Counted from the first letter of the stretch, positions 39,100 to 48,073 are shown. The stretch is DNA of 64,000 nt from Reyranella massiliensis 521 (GCF_000312425.1 NZ_HE997181.1:4716045-4780044), one strand, 5' to 3'. The notes: generated by a model from the letters alone, not told the origin. Program-made: numbers and translations.

Positions 39100-39942
39100 A
39101 TGCGCAATTCCCATTTCGACGTGCGTCCGACATCCGGCGCACTGGGTGCGGAGATCCTGGGCGTCGATCTCGCCCAGCCTTTGTCATCGTCGCAGGCCGA
39201 CGAAATCCGCGGCGCCCTCGCCGAGCATGGCGTGATCTTCTTCCGCGACCAGAAGCTGACCCCCGAGCAGCACATCGCCTTCGCCGGAAGCATCGCGCCG
39301 ATCAATATCAACCGCTTCTTCAAGGCGGTGCCGGACCATCCCGAGATCGCCGAGGTCCGCAAGGAGCCCGACCAGACCCGGAACATCGGCGGCGGCTGGC
39401 ACACCGACCACAGCTACGACGAGGTACCGGCGCTGGGGTCGATCCTGCTGGCGCGCGAAGTGCCGCCGCGCGGCGGCGATACCATGTTCGCCAGCATGTC
39501 GCTGGCCTACGAGGCGCTGTCGGACGGTCTGAAGCGCACGCTGGAGGGGCTGCGCGCCGTGCATTCGAGCCGGCATGTGTTCGGCGCGACCGCCCAATAT
39601 GCACGCGACACGGTGGGCCGCATCGGCAATGCCGAACTCGCGACACAGGATGCCGTCCACCCCGTCGTGATCCAGCACCCCTTGAGCAAGCGCAAGACCC
39701 TCTACGTCAATCCGGGGTTCACGACGCATTTCGAGGGCTGGACGGCGCAGGAGAGCAAGCCGCTGCTCGACTATCTCTACACGCACGCCTCGCAGCCTCA
39801 GTTCCAGACGCGCTTCCAGTGGCGCGAAGGCTCGATTGCCTTCTGGGACAATCGAGCCACCTGGCATCTCGCCATCAACGACTATCAGGGCGAGCGGCGC
39901 CTGATGCACCGCATTACGCTGGACGGCGTTCCCCTCGTCTGA
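39100..39942 (+). CDS. TauD/TfdA-family alpha-ketoglutarate-dependent dioxygenase
   Basis: 280 residues. Fe(II) ligands are His101 and Asp103 in GGGWHTDHSYDE and His256 in RATWHLAINDYQ. RRLMHRITLDG provides the 2-oxoglutarate-binding Arg. FDVRPTSGALGAEILGVDLA is the usual N-terminus. The family hydroxylates taurine, 2,4-D, sulfate esters and similar compounds; the substrate here is unknown. GGAGG lies eight to twelve bases before the ATG. Probably repressed by the divergent TetR. Its stop codon lies within a strong hairpin. Confidence 0.93.
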   Translation: MRNSHFDVRPTSGALGAEILGVDLAQPLSSSQADEIRGALAEHGVIFFRDQKLTPEQHIAFAGSIAPININRFFKAVPDHPEIAEVRKEPDQTRNIGGGWHTDHSYDEVPALGSILLAREVPPRGGDTMFASMSLAYEALSDGLKRTLEGLRAVHSSRHVFGATAQYARDTVGRIGNAELATQDAVHPVVIQHPLSKRKTLYVNPGFTTHFEGWTAQESKPLLDYLYTHASQPQFQTRFQWREGSIAFWDNRATWHLAINDYQGERRLMHRITLDGVPLV

Positions 39943-39950
39943 GGGGAACG
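39927..39950. terminator. Ten-pair hairpin over the tauD-like stop codon
   Basis: CGTTCCCCTC-GTCT-GAGGGGAACG is a perfect 10-pair stem with a four-base loop. It contains the TGA of the dioxygenase gene and ends 12 bases from the stop of the convergent gene. A pyrimidine-rich tract (GTTCCTCATTTCTTCT) follows on the plus strand. It is well placed to terminate both convergent transcripts, though there is no pure T-run. Confidence 0.5.
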
Positions 39951-39961
39951 GCTCTAGTTCC

Positions 39962-40522
39962 TCATTTCTTCTGGGCGCCCGGCAGGAAATCGTCGAGCGG
40001 CACACCGAAGCTGTTCAGCGCCCAGGAGACGAGATTGTACTGTCCGACGGTGAAGACGGCATCCATGAGCTGCTCCGTCGAATAGGTCTTCGAGAGCGTG
40101 GCCCAGGTCGCATCGGAGGCGACGGAGTTTTCGTAGAGATCGTCGGCGAGCTGCATCAGTGTCGCCTCGTGCTCGTTCCAGCCCTTGGCCTTCGGGCCTT
40201 CTTTGATGTTCGCAACATCGGCGTCACTCAGGCCGCCGCGCTTGGCGATCAGCTCGTGCTGGGCGAATTCGTACTCGGCCTGGTTCAGCCAGCCGATGCG
40301 CAGGATCAGCAGCTCGCGGTCGCGGAACGGCAGTGTCTGCTTGGAGAGGATGTGGCCCGCGAACGGCGTCCAGCGCTTGGTGAGGTTGGGGTGGTGCGCC
40401 AACACCTTGAAGATGTTGAACACCTGCCCGTTCATGGCGTTCTTTTCGACGGCCTCGCGTTCCTCCGGCTTCATGGTCGCGAGGTCACGCAGAGGGATTC
40501 GCTGCTTGCGCTTGATCACCGT
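39962..40522 (-). CDS. Carboxymuconolactone decarboxylase family protein
   Basis: 186 residues from a GTG at 40522, with AAGGAG nine bases upstream. NIFKVLAHHPNLTKRWTPFA, LPFRDRELLILRIGWLNQAE and YEFAQHELIAKRGGLSDADV are the CMD fold. The Cys-x-x-Cys peroxidase motif of AhpD is absent (the site reads EFAQH), so it is not an AhpD reductase partner. The C-terminus has VGQYNLVSWALNSFGV. The frame is open further upstream, but the GTG with its ribosome site is better supported. Function unknown. Confidence 0.88.
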   Translation of the reverse strand, partial: TVIKRKQRIPLRDLATMKPEEREAVEKNAMNGQVFNIFKVLAHHPNLTKRWTPFAGHILSKQTLPFRDRELLILRIGWLNQAEYEFAQHELIAKRGGLSDADVANIKEGPKAKGWNEHEATLMQLADDLYENSVASDATWATLSKTYSTEQLMDAVFTVGQYNLVSWALNSFGVPLDDFLPGAQKK

Positions 40523-40600
40523 GTCATTCTCCTTGCAGGTCTCGGCTTGGCTAGCGTTCCGGACTAACGCCACGCCGTTCGACCGACAAGGCGAAAGACG

Positions 40601-40795
40601 TTACTCGGCGCGCGGACTTTCGCGCGGCGGCTTCAACCGCGCTGCGGCAAGCTTAGCCTGACCTGGAGTGCTGAACTGCGCACCGTCCATCTCGAAGAAA
40701 GGACGCGCGTAAGCATGGAAGCGGAAAGCGTTTCCTTCCTTCAGGACGATGCCCGCAGGTTGACCCCAGATTTCGACGACGAAGGGTTCGGGCAT
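40601..40795 (-). CDS. Small conserved hypothetical protein (64 aa)
   Basis: 64 residues: it begins MPEPFVVEIWGQPAGIVLKE, then runs FRFHAYARPFFEMDGAQFST and PGQAKLAAARL. Pattern is a short beta-rich domain (visible strand VEIWGQPAGIVL) ending in a helix. I recall similar small proteins of unknown function in rhizobia and relatives, with the FxTPGQAExAAR ending. AAGGGAG before the ATG supports translation. No function can be given. Confidence 0.65.
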   Translation of the reverse strand: MPEPFVVEIWGQPAGIVLKEGNAFRFHAYARPFFEMDGAQFSTPGQAKLAAARLKPPRESPRAE

Positions 40796-41025
40796 GGCAC
40801 GGTCTCCCTTGGGGTTTCAGTCGGGGCTGAAGTATCTGTGGCCACTCCCACATGGTGTCGACAGCGCGCCATGGCAATGGCCGATGCTGCCAAACCTGCG
40901 GTGAGAGACAGCAGACCCTTCGCGTACGGCATCAATATGGCGATGCTCTTTTCCATGCTGGCGATACGGCCAAACGAAGAAGACAATGACAGATCGATGA
41001 CGTGCGTCGTCGTGCCAGGGGGACC

Positions 41026-41934
41026 ATGAAGCTGACACGTTCTGCGCTACTGAGCCTCGCTGGGACCAGCGTGCTTGCCGGCCGTCACGTTGCGGCCCAA
41101 CCATCCGTCCAGATGAATCGACGCAAGATTCTCTCTTCAGGTGAACTGCTGCCCGTCGTCGGCGTCGGCACCTGGCGCACTTTCGACGTCGGCGGCAAAC
41201 CCGAGGATCGCGCGCCGGTCGCCGACGTGCTGCGCCTCCTGTTCGAGGCCGGCGGTTCGGTGATCGATACATCGCCGATGTACGGCTCGGCCGAGGCCGT
41301 GGTCGGCAGCTTGCTGGCCGCCTCCGGCTCCCGCAGCAAAGCTTTCATTGCCACCAAGGTCTGGACCAACGGCCGCGACAACGGCATCGCCCAGATGCAG
41401 GCCTCGATGCGTCTGCTGCGCACCGACCGCATCGATCTGATGCAAGTCCACAACCTCGTGGACTGGCGCGCCCACCTGCCGACGTTGCAGGCCTGGAAAG
41501 CGGACGGCCGCATCCGCTATCTCGGCATCACGCACTATACGCAAAGTGCACACGACGAGTTGGAGCGCGTGATGCGCGCCGAGAAATGGGACTTCGTGCA
41601 GTTGAACTACGCGCTCGACGACCGGGCAGTGGAGCAGCGCCTGCTGCCGCTGGCTGCGGAGCGCGGCATCGCGGTGATCGTCAACCAGCCCTTTGGCGGC
41701 GGCGGCCTCCTGCGCAAGCTCTCCTCGCGCAAGCTTCCGGACTGGGCGGCCGAGATCGGCGTCACGAGCTGGGCCCAGCTCCTGCTCAAGTTCGTGCTGG
41801 CCAACCGGGCGGTGACCTGCGTGATTCCGGGCACCGGCAAGCCCGAACACATGAAGGACAACTTGCAGGCCGGCTTCGGCACCTATCCCGATGCAGCCCT
41901 GCTGAAGCGCATGGCGGCGGAGATCGCGATCTAG
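41026..41934 (+). CDS. Exported aldo/keto reductase family protein
   Basis: 302 residues. N-terminal MKLTRSALLSLAGTSVLAGR with a small hydrophobic stretch ending VAAQ looks like a Sec or Tat-type signal, unusual for this family. The TIM-barrel catalytic set is present: Asp81 and Tyr86 (DTSPMYGSAE), Lys111 (ATKVW) and His142 (LMQVHNL). VIPGTGKPEHMKDNLQAGFG is the cofactor-binding end. The ATG at 41026 has AGGGGG upstream. It is convergent with the epimerase gene, sharing a CTAG stop overlap. Confidence 0.9.
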   Translation: MKLTRSALLSLAGTSVLAGRHVAAQPSVQMNRRKILSSGELLPVVGVGTWRTFDVGGKPEDRAPVADVLRLLFEAGGSVIDTSPMYGSAEAVVGSLLAASGSRSKAFIATKVWTNGRDNGIAQMQASMRLLRTDRIDLMQVHNLVDWRAHLPTLQAWKADGRIRYLGITHYTQSAHDELERVMRAEKWDFVQLNYALDDRAVEQRLLPLAAERGIAVIVNQPFGGGGLLRKLSSRKLPDWAAEIGVTSWAQLLLKFVLANRAVTCVIPGTGKPEHMKDNLQAGFGTYPDAALLKRMAAEIAI

Positions 41935-42830
41935 AACGGTAGCTCTGCTTCGATCCACGCCGTCGCCGACTTGTGCGTCGGCTGCCAGCCCAGTTCGCTG
42001 CGCGCGCGCTTGCCACGGACACGGCTGTTGGAACCGAAGGTGTAGGCGGCGCTGCTTTCGCCCAGTTCCTTGACAGCGTCGGCGAAAGGCCAGACCTGCG
42101 GGGCGGCGAGACCGAGACGCCTAGCGATCGAGACGCAGATGTCGCGATAGGACGCCTCGCCATTCTCCACGAAGTAGAAAGCACCGGCCGGCGCCTTGGC
42201 GAGTGCGAGGCTGTAGAGGTCCGCCATGTCCTCGACATGGACATTCGACCAGATGTTCAGGCCCTGGCCGACATGGCGCACGATGCCCGTCTTGCGCGCC
42301 CGCGCGGCAAGGCCGGGGATCTGCGCACTGTCGCGCGCCAGGCCAAGGCCGTTGCCGTAGATCATGGTGTTGCACAGCACGACCGAGCGCACGCCGCGCT
42401 GGCTCGCCTCGCGGATCGCCCGGTCGATGGCGACGCGCGCCGCCTTGCCCGGCACGGGATCGAGCGGCGACTCCTCGTCGTAGATACGATCCGACGCCCT
42501 GTCGCCATGCGCCTCGTCGGCCACGATGCTGGAGCCGCTGGTGTGCAGGAACGGCTTGTTCGACCCGGCGAGCCCTTCGATCAGGGCCTCGATGGCGCCG
42601 CGATGGTCACTGTTCGCGGTATTGACCACGGCGTCGGCGCGGCGCGCCTCGGCCGTGAGGGTCGCCGCATCGTCGAGACCTCCCGCCACCGGCTCGATGC
42701 CCAGCGCAGCAAGGCGCCTGCCCTTCTCCGCATCGCGCACCAGACCGCGCAGCTTGTGGCCCTCCCGCAGGAGACGATGGGCCACTGTGCCGCCGATATA
42801 GCCGGTGGCGCCGGTGAGGAAGATGTTCAC
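41931..42830 (-). CDS. NAD-dependent epimerase/dehydratase family protein
   Basis: 299 residues. LTGATGYIGG at 5-14 is the extended-SDR nucleotide loop. HTSGSSIVADE and NTMIYGNGLGL fill the Ser and Tyr positions, although the classical Tyr-x-x-x-Lys is not clear. The C-terminal SELGWQPTHKSATAWI is usual for nucleotide-sugar-epimerase-like proteins. It starts at GTG overlapping the fdsD stop (GTGA), so it is translationally coupled to the formate dehydrogenase operon. The reaction is unknown. Confidence 0.9.
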   Translation of the reverse strand: MNIFLTGATGYIGGTVAHRLLREGHKLRGLVRDAEKGRRLAALGIEPVAGGLDDAATLTAEARRADAVVNTANSDHRGAIEALIEGLAGSNKPFLHTSGSSIVADEAHGDRASDRIYDEESPLDPVPGKAARVAIDRAIREASQRGVRSVVLCNTMIYGNGLGLARDSAQIPGLAARARKTGIVRHVGQGLNIWSNVHVEDMADLYSLALAKAPAGAFYFVENGEASYRDICVSIARRLGLAAPQVWPFADAVKELGESSAAYTFGSNSRVRGKRARSELGWQPTHKSATAWIEAELPF

Positions 42831-43060
42831 GGGCAGCCCATTTCCTTCAACCGTCCCACGGCTTCGCGAACCGGACCGTCGAGCCCTTCGCCACCAGCCT
42901 CCAGGTGCGCGACGATAGCCGCCCGCATGCGCGGGTCCCAGAACTTCCGCAAATGATCGGCAATGGCCGCGGCCGGGTCGCCCCGACGCTGCGGCACGAA
43001 GAACTGGCCGATCTGGTTGGCCATGGTCACCAGCCGCTCGTTCGTGCTCGTGGCCGACAT
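42827..43060 (-). CDS. fdsD: Formate dehydrogenase subunit delta
   Basis: 77 residues. NERLVTMANQIGQFFVPQRR followed by IADHLRKFWDPRMRAAIVAH is the compact FdsD/FdhD-delta pattern. In the soluble NAD+-dependent enzyme this small subunit is needed for assembly or stability. It starts five bases after fdsA and is followed by a GTGA overlap with the epimerase gene. The frame extends into fdsA upstream; the ATG at 43060 is chosen. Confidence 0.93.
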   Translation of the reverse strand: MSATSTNERLVTMANQIGQFFVPQRRGDPAAAIADHLRKFWDPRMRAAIVAHLEAGGEGLDGPVREAVGRLKEMGCP

Positions 43061-43065
43061 CGCTT

Positions 43066-45909
43066 CTACTCCGCCGCGACCTTGGAGATCCGCCGGCTGC
43101 GACCTGTCTGCGCCGCGTAGTCGCGCTGCCACTCGCTGGGGCCGTTGGAAGGCGAGACCTGCACGGCCGTGACCTTGTACTCCGGACAATTGGTCGCCCA
43201 GTCGGAGAACTCCGTGGTCACGACATTGGTCTGCGTGTCGGGATGATGGAAGGTCGTGTAGACGACGCCCGGCGCCACGCGATCGGTGAGATGGGCGCGC
43301 AAGGTCGTACCGCCGACGCGACTGTCGAGCTTCACCCAGTCGCCGTCGCGGACGCCGCGCTGTTCGGCATCGTGCGGATGGATCTCCAGCACATCCTCGC
43401 CATGCCAGACCGTATTGTCGGTGCGCCGCGTCTGGGCACCGACATTGTATTGCGAAAGGATGCGGCCCGTGGTGAGCAGCAGCGGGAAGCGTGGGCCGGT
43501 GCGCTCGTCCGTCGGCACATACTCGGTGATCATGAAGTTACCCTTGCCGCGGACGAAGCCGCCGATATGCATCACCGGCGTGCCGAGCGGCGCCTTCTCG
43601 TTGCACGGCCACTGGACCGAGCCCACTTCGTCGAGCAGGGCATAGGAGACACCGGCGAAGCTCGGCGTCAGGCGCGCGATCTCGTCCATGATCTCCGACG
43701 GGTGCGCGTAGGGCATCTCGAAGCCCATGGCCTTGGAGATGGCCAGGGTGATTTCCCAGTCGGCCAGGCCGTTCCTGGGCGTCATCACGCGGCGCACGCG
43801 GTTGATACGGCGCTCGGCGTTGGTGAAGGTTCCATCCTTTTCGAGGAAGGTCGAGCCCGGCAGGAAGACATGGGCATAGTTCGCCGTCTCGTTCAGGAAC
43901 AGATCCTGGACCACGACGCATTCCATCGCTCTGAGCGCGGCCGCGACGTGGGTCGTGTTGGGATCGGACTGCAGGATGTCCTCGCCCTGCACGTAGAGGC
44001 CCTTGAAGCTGCCCTCGATCGCCGCATCGAACATGTTGGGAATGCGCAGCCCGGGCTCGGCATCGAGCGAGCGGCCCCACATCTCCTCGAACATGGCACG
44101 GGTCGCATCGTCCGAAATGTGGCGATAGCCGCTGAGCTCATGCGGGAACGAGCCCATGTCGCAGGAGCCCTGGACGTTGTTCTGGCCGCGCAGCGGGTTC
44201 ACGCCGACGCCCGGCCGGCCGAGATTGCCGGTCACCATCGCCAGGTTGGCGATGGCCATGACCGCGGTCGTGCCTTGGCTGTGCTCGGTAACGCCGAGGC
44301 CATAATAGATCGCGCTGTTGGGGCCGGCAGCGTAAAGCCGCGCAGCGCCGCGGATCTCCTCGGGCGAGACGCCGGCCATCAGGCCGACTGCCTCGGGGCT
44401 GTTGCGCTTCTCGGCCACGAAGGCCGCCCAATACTCGAAGGCATCGCGATCGCAGAAGGAATGCACGAAGGCTTCGTCGACCAGACCTTCGGTGACGATG
44501 ACATGGGCCAGCGCATTCAGGATCGCGGCATTGGTGCCCGGCCGCAGCGGCAGATGATAATCCGCCTCGACATGCGGCATGCGCACGAGATCGATGCGGC
44601 GCGGATCGATCACGATCAGCCGCGCGCCCTGGCGCAGGCGCTTCTTCATGCGGGAGGCGAAGACCGGGTGCGCATCGGTCGGGTTGGCCCCGATCACCAG
44701 GATCACGTCGGCCTGCTCGACGGAATCGAAGTCCTGCGTGCCGGCGGACGTGCCGAAAGCGGTCCTGAGACCGAAGCCGGTCGGTGAGTGACAGACACGG
44801 GCACAGGTATCGACATTGTTGTTGCCGAAGCCGCCGCGCACCAGCTTCTGCACCAGGTAGGTTTCCTCGTTCGTGCAGCGCGAGGAGGTGATGCCGCCGA
44901 CCGCCAGGCGTCCATGCTTGTCCTGCAGGCGCTTGAACTCCGATGCGACCCGGCCGATCGCCTCGTCCCAGCTCACTTCGCGCCACGGCTGATCGATGCT
45001 CTCGCGCACCATCGGCTTCAGGATGCGCTCGCGGTGATTAGCATAGCCCCAGGCGAAGCGGCCTTTGACGCAGGAGTGGCCGCGATTGGCCTTGCCGTCC
45101 TTGTAGGGAACCATGCGCACCAGCTCCGCGCCGCGCATCTCGGCCTTGAAGCTGCAGCCGACACCGCAATAGGCACAGGTCGTGACGACCGAATGCTCCG
45201 GCAGGCCGATGTCGATCACGCTCTTTTCCGACAGCGTCGCGGTCGGGCAAGCCTGGACGCAGGCCCCGCAGGAGACACACTCGGAACTCAGGAAATTGTC
45301 GGTTGCCGCGCCGGGCGAAACCTTGGAGTCAAAGCCGCGGCCTTCGATGGTCAGTGCAAAGGTGCCCTGCACCTCTTCGCAGGCGCGCACGCAGCGGGAG
45401 CAGACGATGCACTTGGACGGATCGAACGTGAAATACGGGTTCGATTCGTCCTTCGTCTGTTGGATGTGGTTCTCGCCATCGTAGCCGTAACGCACCTCGC
45501 GCAGGCCGACGGCACCCGCCATGTCCTGCAGTTCGCAATCGCCGTTGGCGGCGCAAGTCAGGCAGTCGAGCGGATGATCGGAGATATAGAGTTCCATCAC
45601 CCCGCGCCGGACCTGCTTCAGGCGCTCGGTCTGGGTCGACACGACCATGCCTGCCGCCACCGGCGTGGTGCACGAGGCGGGCGTGCCGGCGCGGCCGACG
45701 ATCTCCACGAGACAGAGGCGGCAGGAGCCAAACGCTTCAACGGAGTCGGTGGCGCAGAGCTTGGGCACCTGGATGCCCGCCTCGACGGCAGCGCGCATGA
45801 TCGACGTGCCGGCCGGCACGGTGACGGCGTGGCCGTCGATGGTGAGATTTACCTTTTCTTCCGCTCGACTCGGCGGCGTGCCGTAGTCGATTTCGTGAAC
45901 GAGGGACAT
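43066..45909 (-). CDS. fdsA: NAD-dependent formate dehydrogenase, catalytic subunit alpha
   Basis: 947 residues. N-terminal 2Fe-2S ferredoxin domain with Cys52, 63, 66 and 80. Then DHPLDCLTCAANGDCELQDM (His-ligated cluster), CIVCSRCVRACEEVQGTF and CVSCGACVQACP (two 4Fe-4S), and CAYCGVGCSF of the molybdopterin domain. VDTCARVCHSPTGFGL holds the Cys-His pair at the Mo/W site. RPGVGVNPLRGQNNVQGSCD and the C-terminal cofactor domain complete it. It oxidises formate to CO2. Third gene of fdsG-fdsB-fdsA-fdsD. Confidence 0.97.
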   Translation of the reverse strand: MSLVHEIDYGTPPSRAEEKVNLTIDGHAVTVPAGTSIMRAAVEAGIQVPKLCATDSVEAFGSCRLCLVEIVGRAGTPASCTTPVAAGMVVSTQTERLKQVRRGVMELYISDHPLDCLTCAANGDCELQDMAGAVGLREVRYGYDGENHIQQTKDESNPYFTFDPSKCIVCSRCVRACEEVQGTFALTIEGRGFDSKVSPGAATDNFLSSECVSCGACVQACPTATLSEKSVIDIGLPEHSVVTTCAYCGVGCSFKAEMRGAELVRMVPYKDGKANRGHSCVKGRFAWGYANHRERILKPMVRESIDQPWREVSWDEAIGRVASEFKRLQDKHGRLAVGGITSSRCTNEETYLVQKLVRGGFGNNNVDTCARVCHSPTGFGLRTAFGTSAGTQDFDSVEQADVILVIGANPTDAHPVFASRMKKRLRQGARLIVIDPRRIDLVRMPHVEADYHLPLRPGTNAAILNALAHVIVTEGLVDEAFVHSFCDRDAFEYWAAFVAEKRNSPEAVGLMAGVSPEEIRGAARLYAAGPNSAIYYGLGVTEHSQGTTAVMAIANLAMVTGNLGRPGVGVNPLRGQNNVQGSCDMGSFPHELSGYRHISDDATRAMFEEMWGRSLDAEPGLRIPNMFDAAIEGSFKGLYVQGEDILQSDPNTTHVAAALRAMECVVVQDLFLNETANYAHVFLPGSTFLEKDGTFTNAERRINRVRRVMTPRNGLADWEITLAISKAMGFEMPYAHPSEIMDEIARLTPSFAGVSYALLDEVGSVQWPCNEKAPLGTPVMHIGGFVRGKGNFMITEYVPTDERTGPRFPLLLTTGRILSQYNVGAQTRRTDNTVWHGEDVLEIHPHDAEQRGVRDGDWVKLDSRVGGTTLRAHLTDRVAPGVVYTTFHHPDTQTNVVTTEFSDWATNCPEYKVTAVQVSPSNGPSEWQRDYAAQTGRSRRISKVAAE

Positions 45910-45918
45910 GACGGCCTC

Positions 45919-47463
45919 TTAATCGGCCGCCGCGACAAGGCGCGGCCGGTCGAAATCTTCGGGGAAATACTTGAGGGCGCTCATCACCGGATAAGGCGTG
46001 AGCCCGCCCAACGCGCAGAGCGAGCCGAACTTCAAGGTCTGGCAAAGATCGGTGATCAGCGCGAGATTGGCGGCGATCCGCTCGCCGCGAATAATCTTGT
46101 CCATGGTTTCCGCGCCGCGTATCGAACCGATGCGGCAGGGCGTGCACTTGCCGCAGGATTCGATGGAGCAGAATTCGAGCGCGAAGCGCGCCTGGCGAGC
46201 CATGTCGACCGTGTCGTCGAACACCACGACGCCGCCGTGGCCGACCAATCCGTCGAGCGCGGCAAAGGCTTCGTAATCGAACGCCGTATCGAACAGAGAC
46301 CTTGGGAAATAGGCACCGAGCGGCCCGCCCACCTGCACCGCACGCACCGGCCGGCCACTCGCCGTGCCGCCGCCGATCTCGTCGACGATCTCGCCCAGGG
46401 TGAGGCCGAAAGCTGTCTCGAAGAGGCCGCCCTGCTTCACGTTGCCGGCGAGCTGGATCGGCATGGTGCCACGCGACCGGCCCATGCCCAGCGCCGCATA
46501 GGCCTCGGCACCATCGGCCAGGATCGCCGGCACGGTCGCAAGCGAGACAAGGTTGTTGATGACGGTAGGCTTGCCGAACAGACCCTTGTGCGCGGGCAGC
46601 GGCGGCTTGGCGCGCACCTGCCCGCGCTTGCCTTCGAGGCTTTCCAGCATCGAAGTTTCTTCGCCACAGACATAGGCGCCGGCGCCGGCCCTCACGTCGA
46701 TCTCGAAACCCGCCGCCGCGCCGAGAAGGCCAGAGGATTCGGCGACGGCGACAGCCTTCGAGAAGGTCCTGATGGCGTCGGGATATTCGGAGCGGATGTA
46801 GACGTAGCCCTTGGCCGCACCGACCGCGAGCCCGGCGATGATCATGCCTTCGATCAACACGAACGGGTCGCCTTCCAGGAGCATGCGGTCGGCATAGGTC
46901 CCCGAGTCGCCCTCGTCGGCGTTGCAGACGATGTATTTCTGGTCGGCCGATGTGTCGGCGACGGTCTTCCACTTGAGGCCGGTCGGGAAACCCGCGCCGC
47001 CGCGGCCGCGCAGGCCGGACTTGGTCACTTCGGCCACGGTGCCCGCAGCACCGAGACTGCGCGCCCGCTCCAGCCCACGCAGGCCACCGTGCGCACGATA
47101 ATCGTCGAGCGACAAGGGATCGACGATGCCGCAGCGCGCGAAAGTGATGCGGGTCTGGCGCTTCAGGAAGGGGATCTCTTCCGGGCGTCCCACGCAGAGC
47201 GGATGGCTGGCCGCGAACCGGCTGTAGCCCGCAAACAGGCCCGGCACGTCGCCAGGCGTCACGCGGCCAAACGCGATGCGGCCGGAGGGCGTCGCGATCT
47301 CGACCATCGGTTCCAGCCAGAAGAGGCCGCGCGAGCCGGTACGGACGATCTCGACATCCACACCGTGGCGAGCGGCTTCGGTGCGAATCGCCACGGCGAC
47401 TTTGTCGGCGCCGACAGCGCGCGCCGCGGCATCGCAAGGGACGAAGATGCGCAATGCGCTCAT
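45919..47463 (-). CDS. fdsB: NAD-dependent formate dehydrogenase, flavin/NADH subunit beta
   Basis: 514 residues. An N-terminal thioredoxin-like region (MSALRIFVPCDAAARAVGAD) precedes a NuoF-like domain. SGLRGRGGAGFPTGLKWKTV and AGAYVCGEETSMLESLEG bind FMN and NAD+. ESCGKCTPCRIGSIRG with a later Cys (ALITDLCQTL) ligates a 4Fe-4S cluster. It passes electrons from formate oxidation to NAD+. The start at 47463 overlaps fdsG by four bases. Confidence 0.97.
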   Translation of the reverse strand: MSALRIFVPCDAAARAVGADKVAVAIRTEAARHGVDVEIVRTGSRGLFWLEPMVEIATPSGRIAFGRVTPGDVPGLFAGYSRFAASHPLCVGRPEEIPFLKRQTRITFARCGIVDPLSLDDYRAHGGLRGLERARSLGAAGTVAEVTKSGLRGRGGAGFPTGLKWKTVADTSADQKYIVCNADEGDSGTYADRMLLEGDPFVLIEGMIIAGLAVGAAKGYVYIRSEYPDAIRTFSKAVAVAESSGLLGAAAGFEIDVRAGAGAYVCGEETSMLESLEGKRGQVRAKPPLPAHKGLFGKPTVINNLVSLATVPAILADGAEAYAALGMGRSRGTMPIQLAGNVKQGGLFETAFGLTLGEIVDEIGGGTASGRPVRAVQVGGPLGAYFPRSLFDTAFDYEAFAALDGLVGHGGVVVFDDTVDMARQARFALEFCSIESCGKCTPCRIGSIRGAETMDKIIRGERIAANLALITDLCQTLKFGSLCALGGLTPYPVMSALKYFPEDFDRPRLVAAAD

Positions 47464-47927
47464 CGCCCGATCTCCGCGGCGAGCGCCGCAATCGACTCCG
47501 CCGTCAGCCGGCCGCGCGGTTCGCCATCGAGCAGCGCCGACGGCGCGCAGGCGCATAGGCCCAGGCAATAGGTGGCTTCCACGGTGAGATGGCCGTCAGG
47601 CGTCGTGCCGCCCCAGGCCACGCCGAAGTGGCGCAGCACCTGTTCGGCCAGAGCCTCGCCCTGCATCGACTGACAGGCCTCGGCGCGGCAGAGCTTCAGC
47701 ACATGCCGCCCGCCCGGCGCTCCGCGAAAGTCGTGATAGAAGGAGACGACGCCGTGAACCTCGGCCCGCGTCAGGTTGAGCGCCGCCGCAATCTGGGGAA
47801 TGGCCGGCGCAGGGATGCAGCCGTATTCGGCCTGCACCTCGTGCAGGATGGGCAGCAACGGACCTTCCCGGTCTACATGCCGCCGGATGATCTCGCTGGT
47901 CCGACTTTCGCTCCATGCCATCGGCAT
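47460..47927 (-). CDS. fdsG: NAD-dependent formate dehydrogenase, subunit gamma
   Basis: 155 residues, NuoE-like. KLCRAEACQSMQGEAL and TYCLGLCACAPSALL give the four-Cys 2Fe-2S site. LLPILHEVQAEYGCIPAPAI and VHGVVSFYHDFRGAP are the typical helical N-terminal part. First gene of the fds operon; a LysR gene lies upstream on the same strand, with a LysR-type box in the 146-base gap. Confidence 0.96.
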   Translation of the reverse strand: MPMAWSESRTSEIIRRHVDREGPLLPILHEVQAEYGCIPAPAIPQIAAALNLTRAEVHGVVSFYHDFRGAPGGRHVLKLCRAEACQSMQGEALAEQVLRHFGVAWGGTTPDGHLTVEATYCLGLCACAPSALLDGEPRGRLTAESIAALAAEIGR

Positions 47928-48030
47928 CGATCGACTCCCATCCCTGTCTTGAGCGGCTTGGCGCCGACTTTTTCATAAGGAATGATCCGTCTTCGTCGCC
48001 GTACTCTCAATAAGGCTTCCCAGTGCTGCA

Positions 48031-48045
48031 ATAGAACATTCCTAT
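48031..48045. promoter_or_regulatory. LysR-type T-N11-A box before the fds operon
   Basis: ATAG-N7-CTAT (ATAGAACATTCCTAT) is a symmetrical dyad with the T-N11-A core recognised by many LysR proteins. It lies 104 bases upstream of fdsG and just downstream of the LysR gene, in an AT-richer patch. It is the natural candidate for the activator site of the formate dehydrogenase operon. Confidence 0.5.
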
Positions 48046-48073
48046 CAATCAGCCTGTATTGGCGAGCGAAAGA

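Noticed and set aside
40741..40986. 81-codon minus-strand frame with a hydrophobic stretch
   Set aside because: No ribosome site was seen and it overlaps the better-supported 64-residue gene; the hydrophobic segment alone is not enough to call a gene.
44788..47571. Long open frame antisense to fdsA and fdsB (927 codons)
   Set aside because: It spans two real genes on the other strand and has no domain; a GC-composition artefact.
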